Source: Candidatus Sulfotelmatobacter kueseliae (GTDB lineage Bacteria; Acidobacteriota; Terriglobia; Terriglobales; Acidobacteriaceae). From it: a stretch of DNA of 64,000 bases. The stretch spans positions 28,209-92,208 of the forward strand of contig OMOD01000007.1 of the NCBI GenBank assembly GCA_900290255.1. Reading direction: 5' to 3'. The position numbers and the translations under genes are program-made. This document shows, piece by piece, positions 63,664 through 64,000 of this stretch (position 1 is the stretch's first letter; each line of letters opens with the position of its first letter). Under the pieces are notes generated by a model. It was given only the letters and a program-made list of their open reading frames with translations. It made no database searches and had not been told where the DNA came from.

Positions 63664-64000
63664 TCAACGCCATTCGGTGACGCCGAGAGTTCCCCGGGCT
63701 GCGGCCACGACTTTGTCGGCGGCACTCTTCATGCTGTCCGCGACGATGAAGTTCAATCCCGAGTCGGTCAGAATCTTCTTGCCTTCCTCCACGTTCGTGC
63801 CCTCCAGCCGCAGCACGATGGGCAGTTTGATGTTGGTCTTGCGCGCGGCTTCAACCACGCCGGTGGCCAGCATGTCCACGCGGAGGATGCCGCCGAAAAT
63901 GTTGATCAGCACCGCTTTTACGTTCTTGTCGCTGAGCAGGATTTCGAACGCGTGCGCGACCTGCTCGGAATTGGCGCTTCCGCCCACGTCGAGGAAGTTC
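63664..64000 (-). CDS. sucC: Succinate-CoA ligase beta subunit (C-terminal part, runs off the window)
   Basis: About 112 codons are present. At the edge the frame reads [20 protein letters not shown], then [20 protein letters not shown] and [17 protein letters not shown], the C-terminal CoA-ligase domain of SucC. It lies directly upstream of sucD in the usual sucCD order. Confidence 0.97.
   Translation of the reverse strand, partial: NFLDVGGSANSEQVAHAFEILLSDKNVKAVLINIFGGILRVDMLATGVVEAARKTNIKLPIVLRLEGTNVEEGKKILTDSGLNFIVADSMKSAADKVVAAARGTLGVTEWR

Overview
The window looks like a piece of an Acidobacteriota chromosome (class Terriglobia, 'Candidatus Sulfotelmatobacter'-like). This rests on three things: two tandem VWFA-related proteins of the acidobacterial type, two very large Oar-like TonB-dependent receptors with N-terminal carboxypeptidase-regulatory domains, and a bacterial-type dissimilatory sulfite reductase (dsrAB) next to secreted glycoside hydrolases. 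Genus cannot be fixed without a search.

Left end (1-2.9 kb): dsrAB on the minus strand (dsrB runs off the edge), divergent from a siroheme-biosynthesis gene. The shared promoter region holds a perfect CRP-type palindrome. A frameshifted GH3 beta-glucosidase remnant follows, then an exact 17-base copy of the 3' end of the tRNA-Leu found at 52.2 kb, an attachment-site-like scar.

2.9-9.1 kb, accessory region: a recombinase C-terminal fragment, a Phd/PIN toxin-antitoxin pair, a decayed surface-protein fragment, and a tightly coupled minus-strand cassette. The cassette encodes a putative single-strand annealing protein, a small putative ssDNA-binding protein, a Cas4/RecB-like nuclease, a DUF3102-like protein and an HNH nuclease. 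A 238-bp tandem duplication inside it has created a chimeric 80-residue ORF. A small RHH-like protein diverges from the cassette.

9.7-16.4 kb: DEAD-box helicase, secreted beta-helix protein, TPR protein and an FG-GAP/UnbV (CRTAC1-like) protein.

16.5-37 kb, carbohydrate-use locus: GH106 rhamnosidase, TonB-dependent receptor, an (alpha/alpha)6-type glycosidase, a TIM-barrel/FGE-like fusion, two VWFA-related proteins, a Tat-exported GH31 enzyme and a LacI-family regulator. LacI-type palindromes lie in the divergent receptor/glycosidase promoter region, beside an orphan promoter at 28.8 kb, and upstream of the regulator. This suggests one local regulon.

37-51.9 kb: a TonB-dependent receptor followed by two neutral-ceramidase-family proteins; a TetR-controlled RND efflux operon (permease, adaptor, outer-membrane factor) with a TolC remnant beside the regulator; and a cytoplasmic-looking periplasmic-binding-fold protein.

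52.2-59.9 kb: tRNA-Leu(UAA), then a PstS-like protein divergent from a TPR protein, a decaheme DmsE/MtrA-type cytochrome and an outer-membrane beta-barrel of MtrB/PioB type. The cytochrome/barrel pair is a porin-cytochrome conduit predicted to move electrons across the outer membrane. A SulP anion transporter follows.

60-64 kb, housekeeping: purA, an ABM-type monooxygenase, a 4-oxalocrotonate tautomerase-like protein, ndk, sucD and sucC (partial). dsrAB and a two-gene electron conduit in one window suggest an anaerobic sulfur/metal-respiring lifestyle alongside polysaccharide degradation. That link is inference.
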